A stretch of 64,000 nucleotides of DNA from Treponema sp. UBA4873 (lineage in GTDB: Bacteria > Spirochaetota > Spirochaetia > Treponematales > Treponemataceae). The position numbers and the translations under genes were made by a program. Shown piece after piece: positions 42,715-51,282 of the stretch (within the stretch, counting starts at the first letter, position 1; the number at the start of each line of letters is the position of its first letter). Below the pieces are notes generated by a model. That model ran no database searches, was not told the origin of the DNA, and was given only the letters and a program-made list of their open reading frames with translations. The stretch lies in the NCBI GenBank assembly GCA_002399405.1, contig DHDP01000001.1, forward strand, positions 231,983 through 295,982. The letters run 5' to 3'.

Positions 42715-44361
42715 TCATATTGTTAATATTTCATACATCGGTGTTTTGCCCGGATGCAGCTCAAGTATGTGTTTTTCGCAGGGCAGCACTTCGTCGCTTT
42801 CGTGCGTCACGTGGAGCAGCGTCGTCGTCCCGCTTGCCGCGACTGTTTCAAGCAGATCAAGAATTTTCTGCCGGTAACTTTCGTCGAGACCGTGGCACGG
42901 TTCGTCGAGGATCAGCACGGGAGGACATTTTACCGCGGCCCGCAGAATAAGAATTGCGCGCTGCTCTCCGTAGCTTAAGTCTCCGAACGATTCGGTTTCG
43001 CGCCCTGAAAATCCGCCGAGCGCAAGCCATTTGTCCGCTGCGGCGGTTTCGATGTCTGTCGCCTGCTCGTACAGCCCGATCGAATCCCTGAAACCCGATA
43101 TGATGACGCTGCGGAGGTTCGTTCCGCCGACCATACGGTACTCGACGTGGAGCCTGTACGACACGATGCCGAGTTTTGCCTTAATCTCCCACATTGTTTC
43201 GCCCGTTCCCCGTTTCCGGCCGAACATTCGTACATCGTTGCAGTAGACCTGCATGTTGTCGCCCGTTATGAGTTCGAGGAACGTCGTTTTGCCGGAACCG
43301 TTCGGCCCCCGGATGAGCCAGTGCTCTCCCTTATGAAGCGTCCAGGTAAGGTCGACAAGCACCTTGCAGTCGTCCCACCCGACGTTCACGCCGTGCATTT
43401 CGATGAGCTTTTCAGGGACGCCGTCCGCTTCTTTTTCCGATGCGGATTCATCCGGAGAGTTATTAATAATAATTTCCGTTTCCTTCTGCAGACCGGTAAT
43501 CCGCTCCGCAAACGCAGCTCTGTCCGAGCCGCGCGTTTTTGCGCTTACTGCTTCCCGCCGGCTGATTATCTGCTCGTACTCTCTGCGTGTTCCGCAGAAC
43601 GAAATCCTGTTTCCGCGGAACTCGAGCACATTGGTGATTGCATCGGGAATCTCGTAGTATCGTTCCATACCGAGGATAATGTGCGGATATGCCGAATCCG
43701 TTCCGTTTTCAGTAAGCTGCTTTCCCGTAATCGTGCTGAAGAAGTCGAGCAGTATTGCGCGGCTGTCGACGTCGAGGCCTGCGAACGGATCGCTGAGAAT
43801 CAATAATTTTTTTCCGGAGATAAGCGCCCGCGCAAGAAGCGTGCGGCGTATTTCTCCCGTCGACATGTATTTTATGCCGCGGTCGAGAATTTTTTCAACG
43901 CCGCACAATTTTATTGCCGGATATGCTTCGATCCGCTTTACTGTCTCAGGGAGAGGCTTTCCTTTTTTGTACGGGCCGGTAAGCGGCTCCGCAATGAAAA
44001 TTCGCCCCGTCCGTCCGATGTCCACGCCGCCTTCAGTGTATTCGCTTTCGTCGTTGTCGCGCTCTTCCTGAATCAGAGCGGCCGCGCGTTCGAGCGACAC
44101 AATTTCGACGGAATCGCCGAAAACGGAAGAGTAGAGCGGCAGCGGTTCCTGCGCTGTTTTTCCGGAGACCTCATTCGGCACAACAGAAAGTTTCTCCGCA
44201 AGCGCCGAAAGAAATGTTGATTTTCCGCTTCCGTTCGGTCCGATGACGAGCCACGCCTCGCCCGAGCGCATTGTCCAGGAAATATCGTTTATAAGCGTGC
44301 GTTTTTCATTCTCTATATGACAGTTATTTATTGTAATAAGGTGATTATGTATGGTCTGCAT
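42715..44361 (-). CDS. tandem ABC ATPase (ModF-like)
   Basis: A 548-residue protein of two fused ABC ATPase domains without membrane segments, like ModF, whose role is poorly known. The first domain has Walker A GPNGSGKST (~42-50) and signature STGEIRRTLLARAL; the second has GPNGSGKTTFLE (~343-354), signature SYGEQRAILILRA and Walker B VLILDEPCHG. The signature motifs diverge from LSGGQ, as is usual for ModF. No permease or binding protein is adjacent, so a direct transport role is unlikely. A TATAGT (44368-44373) ends six bases before the ATG with TGAACA 17 further up and no ribosome site: a likely leaderless gene. Confidence 0.85.
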   Translation of the reverse strand: MQTIHNHLITINNCHIENEKRTLINDISWTMRSGEAWLVIGPNGSGKSTFLSALAEKLSVVPNEVSGKTAQEPLPLYSSVFGDSVEIVSLERAAALIQEERDNDESEYTEGGVDIGRTGRIFIAEPLTGPYKKGKPLPETVKRIEAYPAIKLCGVEKILDRGIKYMSTGEIRRTLLARALISGKKLLILSDPFAGLDVDSRAILLDFFSTITGKQLTENGTDSAYPHIILGMERYYEIPDAITNVLEFRGNRISFCGTRREYEQIISRREAVSAKTRGSDRAAFAERITGLQKETEIIINNSPDESASEKEADGVPEKLIEMHGVNVGWDDCKVLVDLTWTLHKGEHWLIRGPNGSGKTTFLELITGDNMQVYCNDVRMFGRKRGTGETMWEIKAKLGIVSYRLHVEYRMVGGTNLRSVIISGFRDSIGLYEQATDIETAAADKWLALGGFSGRETESFGDLSYGEQRAILILRAAVKCPPVLILDEPCHGLDESYRQKILDLLETVAASGTTTLLHVTHESDEVLPCEKHILELHPGKTPMYEILTI

Positions 44362-44460
44362 AAAATGACTATATCACAAATACTTCATAATGTTCAGTCC
44401 GGATAATTTTAATTAGCTTTTTTGTAGTAAAAGTGTACAAATAATAAGGTAATATTTATA

Positions 44461-44509
44461 GTTAACTAAATTTGACATGATAGTTTGTTGTGGTATAATT
44501 TAGCTAAAT
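44461..44509 (+). promoter_or_regulatory. promoter and candidate LacI operators of the GH130 locus
   Basis: TTGACA (44472-44477) and TATAAT (44494-44499) are 16 apart, a near-consensus promoter. ATTTAGCTAAAT (44498-44509), a perfect 12-bp palindrome, overlaps the -10 end, and GTTAACTAAAT (44461-44471) lies just before the -35. Both fit a TTTA-NN-TAAA form that recurs before the lacI gene. Confidence 0.65.
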
Positions 44510-44537
44510 GATTTGCAACAGAGAAAAGGAGTTACGT

Positions 44538-45923
44538 ATGGCAATAAAAAAGATGTTTTTTTTGGGGATGCTGGCGGCTGCGTTTTGGACAGCGTTTGTT
44601 ACAGGGTGCAGCAAAAAAGCGGCCGCCGGCGGATCGGCAGAATTGAGCTATGTTGATGTGGAGCTTGGAAAAACGTATACGGACGTAAAAGCGACAATCA
44701 AACTGCTTACCCATCGTACCGATATGCTTAAGCCTGACTATCCGGGAGTCTCATTTGCGGAATATCTTGAAGAATTCAACAGGATGTATCCGAACATCAC
44801 CGTAAACGCGGAAGGTGTAACAGACTACGCAGGCACGGCACTTCTCCGGCTGCAGGGCGGCGACTGGGGCGATATCATGATGATTCCGACTATCGACAAG
44901 AAGGACCTTGCCACCTACTTCGTGTCGTTCGGGGATCTTGATACGATGAATAAACAAATAAAATTTGCGACACAATGGGAATACGAAAAGGAAGTGTACG
45001 GCGTTCCGTCCACCGGAAATGCGCAGGGTGTTTTGTATAACAAAAAAGTCTTCAAGGATGCCGGGATTGCATCTATTCCGAAATCTCCCGACGAATTCCT
45101 TGCCGCTCTCAGGCTTATTAGGAAAAATACAAAGGCCGTTCCCCTTTACACAAATTATGCTGCCGGATGGACGATGGGTGCATGGGATGCGTATATCAGC
45201 GGTTCCGCGACGGGCGATGCGGATTATCTGAACAACGTCATGCTCCACGAGAAGAATCCGTTTGCAGATAAGGGTGACAATACACATGCGTATGCTGTGT
45301 ATAAAGTACTTTACGACGCTTCCGCCGCCGGCCTTATCGAAGATGACTACACGACGACCGACTGGGAATCTTCAAAAGGAAGACTCAACCGCGGTGAAAT
45401 AGGAACGATGGTTCTCGGTTCGTGGGCGTTTACGCAGATGCAGAGCGCAGGTCCGAATCCGCAGGATATCGGTTATATGTCCTTCCCGATAACAGTAAGC
45501 GGCAGACAGTATGCTTCCGCCGGTCCCGATTACTGCTTCGGTATAAATAAGAATTCTTCCGCTGACAATCAGAAAGCAGCTCTCGTGTTCGTAAAATGGA
45601 TGACGGAAAAATCAGGCTTTGCTTACAACGAAGGCGGTATTCCTATTGCAGCAGATGACAACAACTATCCTGCGGCATACGCTTCATTTGCGGAAAACAA
45701 CGTTACATACGTTTCCGACAATCCTGCTGTCTCCGGTGAGGAGGACCTTCTGAACAAACTGAATGCCGACTCCGAGCTTAATATTAACAACGGCGGCAAC
45801 GACAAGATTCAGAAAATTATTGAACATGCGGCAAACAGGGATGAGACATTCGACGAAATAATGAACGAATGGAACAAAAAATGGGCTGACGCACAGAACA
45901 CAGAAAACGTGGAAGTGAAATAA
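44538..45923 (+). CDS. CUT1 carbohydrate ABC transporter, substrate-binding lipoprotein
   Basis: A 461-residue family 1 solute-binding lipoprotein: signal MAIKKMFFLGMLAAAFWTAF, cleavage VTG|C at Cys24, then the usual two-lobed domain with TIKLLTHRTDM and EVYGVPSTGNAQGVLYNKKV. The C-terminal ~30 residues are long and charged. The ATG 44538 after AAAAGGAG is preferred to the in-frame ATG at 44508, which falls in the operator region. It is the first gene of an operon with two permeases and a GH130 phosphorylase, suggesting a beta-mannoside or mannosyl-glucose ligand. A hairpin follows the gene. Confidence 0.92.
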   Translation: MAIKKMFFLGMLAAAFWTAFVTGCSKKAAAGGSAELSYVDVELGKTYTDVKATIKLLTHRTDMLKPDYPGVSFAEYLEEFNRMYPNITVNAEGVTDYAGTALLRLQGGDWGDIMMIPTIDKKDLATYFVSFGDLDTMNKQIKFATQWEYEKEVYGVPSTGNAQGVLYNKKVFKDAGIASIPKSPDEFLAALRLIRKNTKAVPLYTNYAAGWTMGAWDAYISGSATGDADYLNNVMLHEKNPFADKGDNTHAYAVYKVLYDASAAGLIEDDYTTTDWESSKGRLNRGEIGTMVLGSWAFTQMQSAGPNPQDIGYMSFPITVSGRQYASAGPDYCFGINKNSSADNQKAALVFVKWMTEKSGFAYNEGGIPIAADDNNYPAAYASFAENNVTYVSDNPAVSGEEDLLNKLNADSELNINNGGNDKIQKIIEHAANRDETFDEIMNEWNKKWADAQNTENVEVK

Positions 45924-45942
45924 TTTATCAATAATAATCATC

Positions 45943-45968
45943 AGGCCGGGGAGGTCTTTCTCCGGCCT
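45943..45968 (+). terminator. intercistronic hairpin after the binding-protein gene
   Basis: AGGCCGG (45943-45949) pairs with CCGGCCT (45962-45968), extended by a partly paired inner stem. It has no T run and lies 20 bases after the stop, at the same place as the hairpin in the 24.4 kb locus; a role in setting protein ratios is likely. Confidence 0.6.
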
Positions 45969-45990
45969 ATACTATTCAAGGGAGATCCTG

Positions 45991-46944
45991 ATGCAGACAT
46001 CGAAAGTTATAAATAATTTATTTTTAATGAAGTTGAAAAGCAGCTACGGACAGCAGAAAATTATTATCTGTGCGTTTATTCTCATCCCGCTGCTGCTTCT
46101 GTTCGTTTTTACGTATCTTCCGTTTTGTGAGATGATAGGGTTCAGTTTTTTTAACATGAAATATGTCGGCGAACGGATTTTCATCGGTCTGAAGAATTAC
46201 AGGGATATTTTTACCCGCAGCGACATTTTCGGTTCGCTCAAATTAAGTTTATACTATATGGCGGGAGCTGTAGTGCAGCTTGTTCTTGCACTGCTTCTGG
46301 CAACGATTCTCAGTTTTAAACTCCGATTCGCGAATGTTTTCAAAGGAATACTGTTTTTTCCGTACTTGATAAACGGCATCGCAATCGGTTTTATTTTTAA
46401 ATTTTTCTTTACACGCGGATATGTTTTTGATACGGTACTCGGTTGGTTCGGTATTCCGCTTGAAAAGCTGCCGTACTGGCTCAAAACGCAGGGGTTGAAC
46501 AACGTCATGCTCGTCGGAACGTCCGTGTGGCGCTATCTGGGAAACAATATGGTTTTGTTTATAGGCGCGATTATGTCGATAGATCCTGAAATGTACGAAG
46601 CGGCGGAACTCGATGGGGCGAATAAGCGGCAGCAGTTCAGGAATATCATCCTGCCGGGTATAAAAACGATATTTACTCTTAACATCATCCTTTCAATAAG
46701 CGGTTCGCTGAGTGCGTTTGAACCGCCGTATGTCATTGCATCGCGGGGAGCAAACGGTACGGCAACGTATTTTATCATTATGGATAAGATAGCTCATACG
46801 AGTCAGAAAGTCGGACTTGCTTCCGCAATGGCTGTATTTCTGCTTGCAATCATTTTTCTTGTTACAATCCTGCAGAATTTATTTTTCAGATATATGTTCA
46901 GAAAAGCAGGTACCGGAAATTCTGGGAAAGGGGACGTATTATGA
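45991..46944 (+). CDS. CUT1 ABC transporter permease (MalF/UgpA-like)
   Basis: A 317-residue permease with six helices, beginning with a longer basic N-terminus (LKSSYGQQKIIICAF) than in the 25.7 kb permease. Helix 1 is AFILIPLLLLFVFTYLPF; the EAA loop is MYEAAELDGANKRQQFRNII (~203-222). A GGGAGA site lies six bases before the ATG. It overlaps the second permease by four bases (ATGA). With the upstream lipoprotein it forms the membrane part of an oligosaccharide importer that lacks a local ATPase gene. Confidence 0.92.
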   Translation: MQTSKVINNLFLMKLKSSYGQQKIIICAFILIPLLLLFVFTYLPFCEMIGFSFFNMKYVGERIFIGLKNYRDIFTRSDIFGSLKLSLYYMAGAVVQLVLALLLATILSFKLRFANVFKGILFFPYLINGIAIGFIFKFFFTRGYVFDTVLGWFGIPLEKLPYWLKTQGLNNVMLVGTSVWRYLGNNMVLFIGAIMSIDPEMYEAAELDGANKRQQFRNIILPGIKTIFTLNIILSISGSLSAFEPPYVIASRGANGTATYFIIMDKIAHTSQKVGLASAMAVFLLAIIFLVTILQNLFFRYMFRKAGTGNSGKGDVL

Positions 46945-47792
46945 AACAGCGTAATTATTATTACAGAACAGGTCCTTCGATCGAGACGGCATTGAAATAC
47001 GCAGTGCTTGTTTTTCTTGCGTTCTGGACGCTTCTTCCTCTGGCCTCATGCTTTATAACCGCATTCAAAAACACAGAGGAATACAATGCGACGTCGGTTA
47101 TGGTTCTCCCGCGCATATGGTATGTTAAAAACTTTACAAAAGCGTTTCAGCTTGCGGATATGGGACGGGCATTTATTAATTCCGTAGTCGTACTTGCATT
47201 TGTTCTCGCGGGTTCGATTATTATAAGTTCGCAGCTTGCGTATGTGCTCAACAGGTTCAAGTTTCCGGGAAACAGGCTTATCCGTCGTTTGTTTCTGTTC
47301 GCGACACTCCTTCCGGGAATCGCCATGCAGGTGGCCGTGTACGAGATTATGGGCAAACTCGGATTCATCAACCATCTCTACGGCTATATAATCATGCAGA
47401 TGGGAACGGATGTCATTTCCATTTACATATTCATCCAATTTATGGAAAATATCTCGCCGTCGCTGGACGAATCGGCGATTATAGACGGTGCTTCGTACCA
47501 TACGATTTACTGGAAAATAATTCTTCCGCTTTTGAAGCCCGCTGTTGTCACGAGCATGATATTGAAGGGAGTCGCGACGTACAACGAGTATTACTGTGCG
47601 GGGCTCTATCTTCAGGACACGAAAATACGAACCGTGGCGATTTCGCTGTATACGTTTACGGGGCCGCTCGGAAATCAGTATAACCTTATCTGTGCGGGCG
47701 TTATTATTTCGCTTCTTCCCGCACTTGTTATTTTCCTGCTCTGCCAGCAGCAGATTTATACGGGAATTACGGCAGGAGCCGTGAAGGGATGA
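46941..47792 (+). CDS. CUT1 ABC transporter permease (MalG-like)
   Basis: A 283-residue permease with six helices. It has the expected FWTLLPLASCFITAFKNTEEY start, LAYVLNRFKFPGNRLIRRLF and an EAA loop LDESAIIDGASYHTIYWKII (~174-193). It ends GITAGAVKG, like the MalG-type protein of the first locus. The start overlaps the preceding permease; the GH130 gene follows after 24 bases with its own GGAGG. The ligand is inferred from the neighbouring phosphorylase. Confidence 0.92.
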   Translation: MKQRNYYYRTGPSIETALKYAVLVFLAFWTLLPLASCFITAFKNTEEYNATSVMVLPRIWYVKNFTKAFQLADMGRAFINSVVVLAFVLAGSIIISSQLAYVLNRFKFPGNRLIRRLFLFATLLPGIAMQVAVYEIMGKLGFINHLYGYIIMQMGTDVISIYIFIQFMENISPSLDESAIIDGASYHTIYWKIILPLLKPAVVTSMILKGVATYNEYYCAGLYLQDTKIRTVAISLYTFTGPLGNQYNLICAGVIISLLPALVIFLLCQQQIYTGITAGAVKG

Positions 47793-47816
47793 TGATTATT
47801 AATTCGGAGGAAAATC

Positions 47817-48998
47817 ATGATGATATCGAATTTCGACGACAGGCTTGCCATGCTGAAAGCGGAACACGATGCGCTTGTAAGGCGGCCGAATGAGCCGGTG
47901 TATCCGGGAAACGGAATCTTTATACGCTATAAACATCCGGTGCTGACTGCGGAACACACGCCGCTTTCATGGCGGTACGATTTGAACAGGGAAACGAATC
48001 CGTATCTTATGGAACGCATGGGCATCAATGCGGCGTTCAACAGCGGAGCGATAAAAATGAACGGAAAATACTGTCTTGTGGTACGCGTCGAAGGGGCGGA
48101 CCGCAAGTCGTTTTTTGCGGTTGCGGAAAGTCCGGACGGCATCGACAACTTCGAATTCAAAGGGCTGCCGGTTCTTCTGCCGCAGACCGATAATCCCGAT
48201 ACGAACGTGTACGATATGCGTCTTACCTGCCACGAGGACGGCTGGATTTACGGCGTGTTCTGTTCTGAACGCAGGGATCCGACTGCTCCGGCAGGCGACA
48301 CGTCGTCGGCAACTGCCGCGGCAGGCATTGTGCGGACGAAAGACCTTGCGGAGTGGGAACGGCTTCCCGACCTGATTACGAAAAGCAGTCAGCAGCGCAA
48401 CGTCGTCCTTCATCCGGAATTTGTTAATGGAAAATACATGTTCTATACAAGACCGCAGGACGGCTTTATCGAAACCGGCAGCGGCGGCGGCATATGCGCC
48501 GGATTTGCGGACAGCATGGAACGCCCTGAAGTGAATGACGAGCGGATTATCGACGCAAAGGTTTATCACACGATAAAAGAAGTGAAGAACGGCGTCGGCG
48601 CGGTTCCGATAAAGACGCGGGACGGCTGGCTCCATATTGCACACGGAGTACGGAATACGGCGGACGGTTTCCGCTACGTCATATACGCGTTCATGACGAG
48701 CCTCGAAAATCCGACCAGAGTGATTGCACGCCCCGGCGGCTACCTGATTGCACCGCAGGGGGAAGAAAGAACGGGGGACGTGAGCAACGTCGTATTTATT
48801 AACGGGGCCGTAGCCGCCGCCGACGGCCGCCTGTTTATGTACTATGCCTCGAGCGACACGCGCATGCACGTCGCCGAATCGACGATAGACAGAATGGTCG
48901 ATTACTGCCTGCATACGCCTGAAGATTCGCTGACTTCACGCGGGCAGGTCGAAAAGCGAATCGCGCTCATAAAAGCAAATCAGGATTTTATTAACTGA
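47817..48998 (+). CDS. GH130 beta-1,4-mannosylglucose phosphorylase
   Basis: GH130 subfamily 1 enzymes split 4-O-beta-mannosyl-glucose with phosphate into mannose-1-phosphate and glucose in the cytoplasm. The 393 residues match that subfamily throughout as I recall it: PVLTAEHTPLSWRYDLNRET (41-60), VRVEGADRKSFFAVAESPDG (89-108), NVYDMRLTCHEDGWIYG with the general-acid Asp at 133, QRNVVLHPEFVNGKY, GVRNTADGFRYV and YYASSDTRMHVAEST. GGAGG precedes ATG 47817 (a second ATG follows at once). Mannobiose or mannosyl-mannose phosphorylases are the main alternatives. The gene overlaps the convergent lacI end by 8 bases. Confidence 0.9.
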   Translation: MMISNFDDRLAMLKAEHDALVRRPNEPVYPGNGIFIRYKHPVLTAEHTPLSWRYDLNRETNPYLMERMGINAAFNSGAIKMNGKYCLVVRVEGADRKSFFAVAESPDGIDNFEFKGLPVLLPQTDNPDTNVYDMRLTCHEDGWIYGVFCSERRDPTAPAGDTSSATAAAGIVRTKDLAEWERLPDLITKSSQQRNVVLHPEFVNGKYMFYTRPQDGFIETGSGGGICAGFADSMERPEVNDERIIDAKVYHTIKEVKNGVGAVPIKTRDGWLHIAHGVRNTADGFRYVIYAFMTSLENPTRVIARPGGYLIAPQGEERTGDVSNVVFINGAVAAADGRLFMYYASSDTRMHVAESTIDRMVDYCLHTPEDSLTSRGQVEKRIALIKANQDFIN

Positions 48999-50007
48999 TT
49001 TTTTTTACCGAATCGCGGAGCAGTAATTTTCCGCTGATTACCGTATGACCGTGATTGTACGGTAATCCGTTTATTTTCTTAATAATGATCTCCACCGCGG
49101 CGCGGGCCGTGACGGCGGGATCTATATTAACCGTCGTGAGCGGAGACGAAACAGTCCCGCTTGAAATGTAATTGTCGAATCCTGCAACGGAAACGTCTTC
49201 AGGAACTGAAATCCCCTTCTTTTTAAGCGCATCGATTACGTGCATTGCAGTTTCATCGCAGTTGCAGACGAACGCGGTCGGCATCTTTTCCGGCAGTATT
49301 ATCGGGATGTTCATACCTGTCGCGTCGCGGTCCTCGATTATTTCGTCGAAGCTCACATGATAACCGTTTTCAAGCATAGCTTTCATAAATCCCATGAATC
49401 TGTCTTTGATGGACGTTGTCGCTTTGAAGGAACCGACGAAGCGGATATCCTTGTGCCCCTGGGAAATCAGGTAGTCGGTCATGATGTATTCGCTGTAAAA
49501 ATTATCCGTCGTGACCGTGTCGATATTTTCATCGTTAAGATAAAAGTCGAGAAAGATAAACTGCCTGTAACATGTTGCAAAAAAGCGCGCATAATCGACG
49601 CTTATCTGACCGAGAATGATTACGCCGTCGACTTTTTTATCCTGAATCATGTGCGGTATGACGAGGTCGAATTCGTTTTCGCTGCTCAGCTGCTCCATGA
49701 TGCAGTAGTAATTCTGTTTGAGCAGTTCGTTTGAGAGCGCATTGTACAAATTCCAGTAAAACGACGAATTACTGCTGAAAAAACGGGACGGTATGAGTAT
49801 GCCTATGTTGCCGGTACCGTTCGACCGCGGGTCGACGGTGTTCGACGCGGAAGTGGTATACCCCATGGTGACTGCCATTTCCTTTATTTTCCGCCGGAGC
49901 TCGTCTCCGACGCCGTCCTTGTTCGCAAGCGCTTTTGAAACCGTTACTGTACTGACGTTCATTTTTTGCGCAATATCCAATAGTGTTGTTTTCTTTTTTC
50001 TGGGCAT
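48991..50007 (-). CDS. LacI-family transcriptional regulator
   Basis: A 338-residue repressor with an N-terminal helix-turn-helix (LLDIAQKMNVSTVTVSKALA, about 9-28), a hinge, and a periplasmic-binding-protein-like sugar domain (IGILIPSRF near 68; VDGVIILGQ; IRFVGSFKATTSIKDRFMGF; PTAFVCNCDETA; SVAGFDN). It is convergent with the GH130 operon and most likely controls it. On its coding strand TTGTTT and TATAGT (50014-50042, 17 apart) end six bases before the ATG, with no ribosome site, so the mRNA is probably leaderless; a TTTAAGTAAA motif sits in the promoter spacer, pointing to autoregulation. Confidence 0.93.
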   Translation of the reverse strand: MPRKKKTTLLDIAQKMNVSTVTVSKALANKDGVGDELRRKIKEMAVTMGYTTSASNTVDPRSNGTGNIGILIPSRFFSSNSSFYWNLYNALSNELLKQNYYCIMEQLSSENEFDLVIPHMIQDKKVDGVIILGQISVDYARFFATCYRQFIFLDFYLNDENIDTVTTDNFYSEYIMTDYLISQGHKDIRFVGSFKATTSIKDRFMGFMKAMLENGYHVSFDEIIEDRDATGMNIPIILPEKMPTAFVCNCDETAMHVIDALKKKGISVPEDVSVAGFDNYISSGTVSSPLTTVNIDPAVTARAAVEIIIKKINGLPYNHGHTVISGKLLLRDSVKKIS

Positions 50008-50013
50008 ACTGAT

Positions 50014-50056
50014 ACTATATCATTATTTAAGTAAAAAAACAATAAAATTAAGTAAA
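50014..50056 (-). promoter_or_regulatory. lacI promoter with two candidate operators
   Basis: On the minus strand TTGTTT (50037-50042) and TATAGT (50014-50019) are 17 apart. TTTAAGTAAA (50026-50035, plus strand) lies within the spacer and ATTAAGTAAA (50047-50056) just upstream, 21 bases apart, i.e. two helix turns on the same face. Both resemble the sites before the GH130 operon. Confidence 0.6.
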
Positions 50057-50098
50057 CGGACAGTTTGAAAAACTTGTCTGATATCCTTTATAGGATAC

Positions 50099-50148
50099 TT
50101 GACATGATTCCGTATGGAGTATATGATTTGTTACTGTACGTAGTAACA
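50099..50148 (+). promoter_or_regulatory. promoter and start-site hairpin of the PF04392-type binding-protein gene
   Basis: TTGACA (50099-50104) and TATGAT (50122-50127) are 17 apart. Just downstream TGTTACT (50129-50135) and AGTAACA (50142-50148) form a 7-bp inverted repeat around the expected start point, a possible operator or 5' hairpin. Confidence 0.7.
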
Positions 50149-50186
50149 GGGCGAAACTTTGTTGACTTTTTACAGGAGTTATGACT

Positions 50187-51194
50187 ATGAGAAAGACAAT
50201 TATGGCGTGTGCAGCCGCGTGTGCAGCGCTGGCTTTGACCGGATGCCGGAAAAAGGCCGCAGAACCGGCTGCATCCGGGAAAGTATACAAAATCGGCATT
50301 GCGAAAATTGTACAGCATCCCGCACTCGACGCCGTAGAGCAGGGAATAATGGATGCGATCAACGACGCGGGCATAAAAGCGACGTACGATCAGCAGAACG
50401 CGAACGGCGACGTGAACACGGCGGCTCAGATTGCGGCTCAATTTAAGGACGAAAAAGTCGATGCCGCCGTCGGTATTGCGACTCCCGTCGCGGTTGCACT
50501 TGCGAACGCAATCAAGGACATACCCGTCGTCTTCGGTACGGTTACGGACCCGGTCGGCGCGGGACTCGTCTCGACAGTCGAACACGGCGAGGGAAACGTT
50601 ACCGGCATGAGCGACGCAATTCCGACTGAGCAGCATATCAAGCTGTTCAAGGAAATTGCGGGGATTAAGACGCTCGGCTACATCTACACAAGCGACGAGG
50701 CAAACTCCATCAGCGCGCTCGAACTTGTTAAGAAAGGATGCGCGGAGCAGGGACTGCAGCTTGTGACGCAGTCGATCACGAAATCGGCGGAAGTAAAGCA
50801 GGCCGCGGATGCAATCGTGAACCGCTGCGACGGTATTTATCTTACTACCGACAACACGGTTTTCAGCGCGCTTCCGTCCCTCGTTCAGGTTTTCGGAAAA
50901 GCGAAAAAACCGATTTTCAGCGGCGACGTTACGGGAGCGAAAGACGGCGGAATTTTCATGGCGAGCGGCTTTAATTATTATAAAGCCGGACGCGCGACGG
51001 GCGACATGGTCGTAAAGATCCTGAAAGGAACAAAGCCCGCGGAGCTTCCGGTGCGTTTTATGACGCAGCCGGAAGACAGCGATTTACTGTTCGACCTCGA
51101 CGCGGCGAAGAACTGCGGCATTACGATTCCGCAGGAGTACATTGACAAGGCGAACTATATTTACGAAAACGGAACGCTGACTGAAAAGAAATAA
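50187..51194 (+). CDS. ABC transporter substrate-binding lipoprotein (PF04392, TrpX-like)
   Basis: A 335-residue lipoprotein of the ABC_sub_bind family, which serves importers of tryptophan or related small molecules in other bacteria. Signal MRKTIMACAAACAALAL with cleavage LTG|C (Cys20); then KIGIAKIVQHPALDAVEQGI, GIATPVAVALAN and PVVFGTVTDPVGAGLV, all typical of the family. ATG 50187, eight bases after AGGAG, is preferred to ATG 50181, which is only two bases from it. A terminator follows the gene, and the permease and ATPase genes resume at 52.2 kb past an opposed gene. The ligand is not known from sequence. Confidence 0.88.
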   Translation: MRKTIMACAAACAALALTGCRKKAAEPAASGKVYKIGIAKIVQHPALDAVEQGIMDAINDAGIKATYDQQNANGDVNTAAQIAAQFKDEKVDAAVGIATPVAVALANAIKDIPVVFGTVTDPVGAGLVSTVEHGEGNVTGMSDAIPTEQHIKLFKEIAGIKTLGYIYTSDEANSISALELVKKGCAEQGLQLVTQSITKSAEVKQAADAIVNRCDGIYLTTDNTVFSALPSLVQVFGKAKKPIFSGDVTGAKDGGIFMASGFNYYKAGRATGDMVVKILKGTKPAELPVRFMTQPEDSDLLFDLDAAKNCGITIPQEYIDKANYIYENGTLTEKK

Positions 51195-51213
51195 TAATAA
51201 TAAATATGATAAG

Positions 51214-51260
51214 CAGAATCCGTCCCGTACGTCAGACTTTCGGGACGGATTCTGTTGTTT
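51214..51260 (+). terminator. terminator after the PF04392-type gene
   Basis: A 14-bp stem, CAGAATCCGTCCCG (51214-51227) with CGGGACGGATTCTG (51241-51254), 13-base loop, followed by TTGTTT. It lies between the binding-protein gene and the convergent DUF3298 gene. Confidence 0.9.
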
Positions 51261-51282
51261 AAAACGCTCGGTTTCTTGTTAA

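Noticed and set aside
41594..42877. 427-codon open frame opposite the GH18 and ModF-like genes
   Set aside because: It crosses two genes on the other strand and has a Cys/Arg/Val-rich composition typical of shadow frames.
50099..50186. Riboswitch or T-box before the PF04392-type gene
   Set aside because: The leader is under 60 bases after the likely start point, too short for T-box or known riboswitch folds; only a 7-bp stem is visible.
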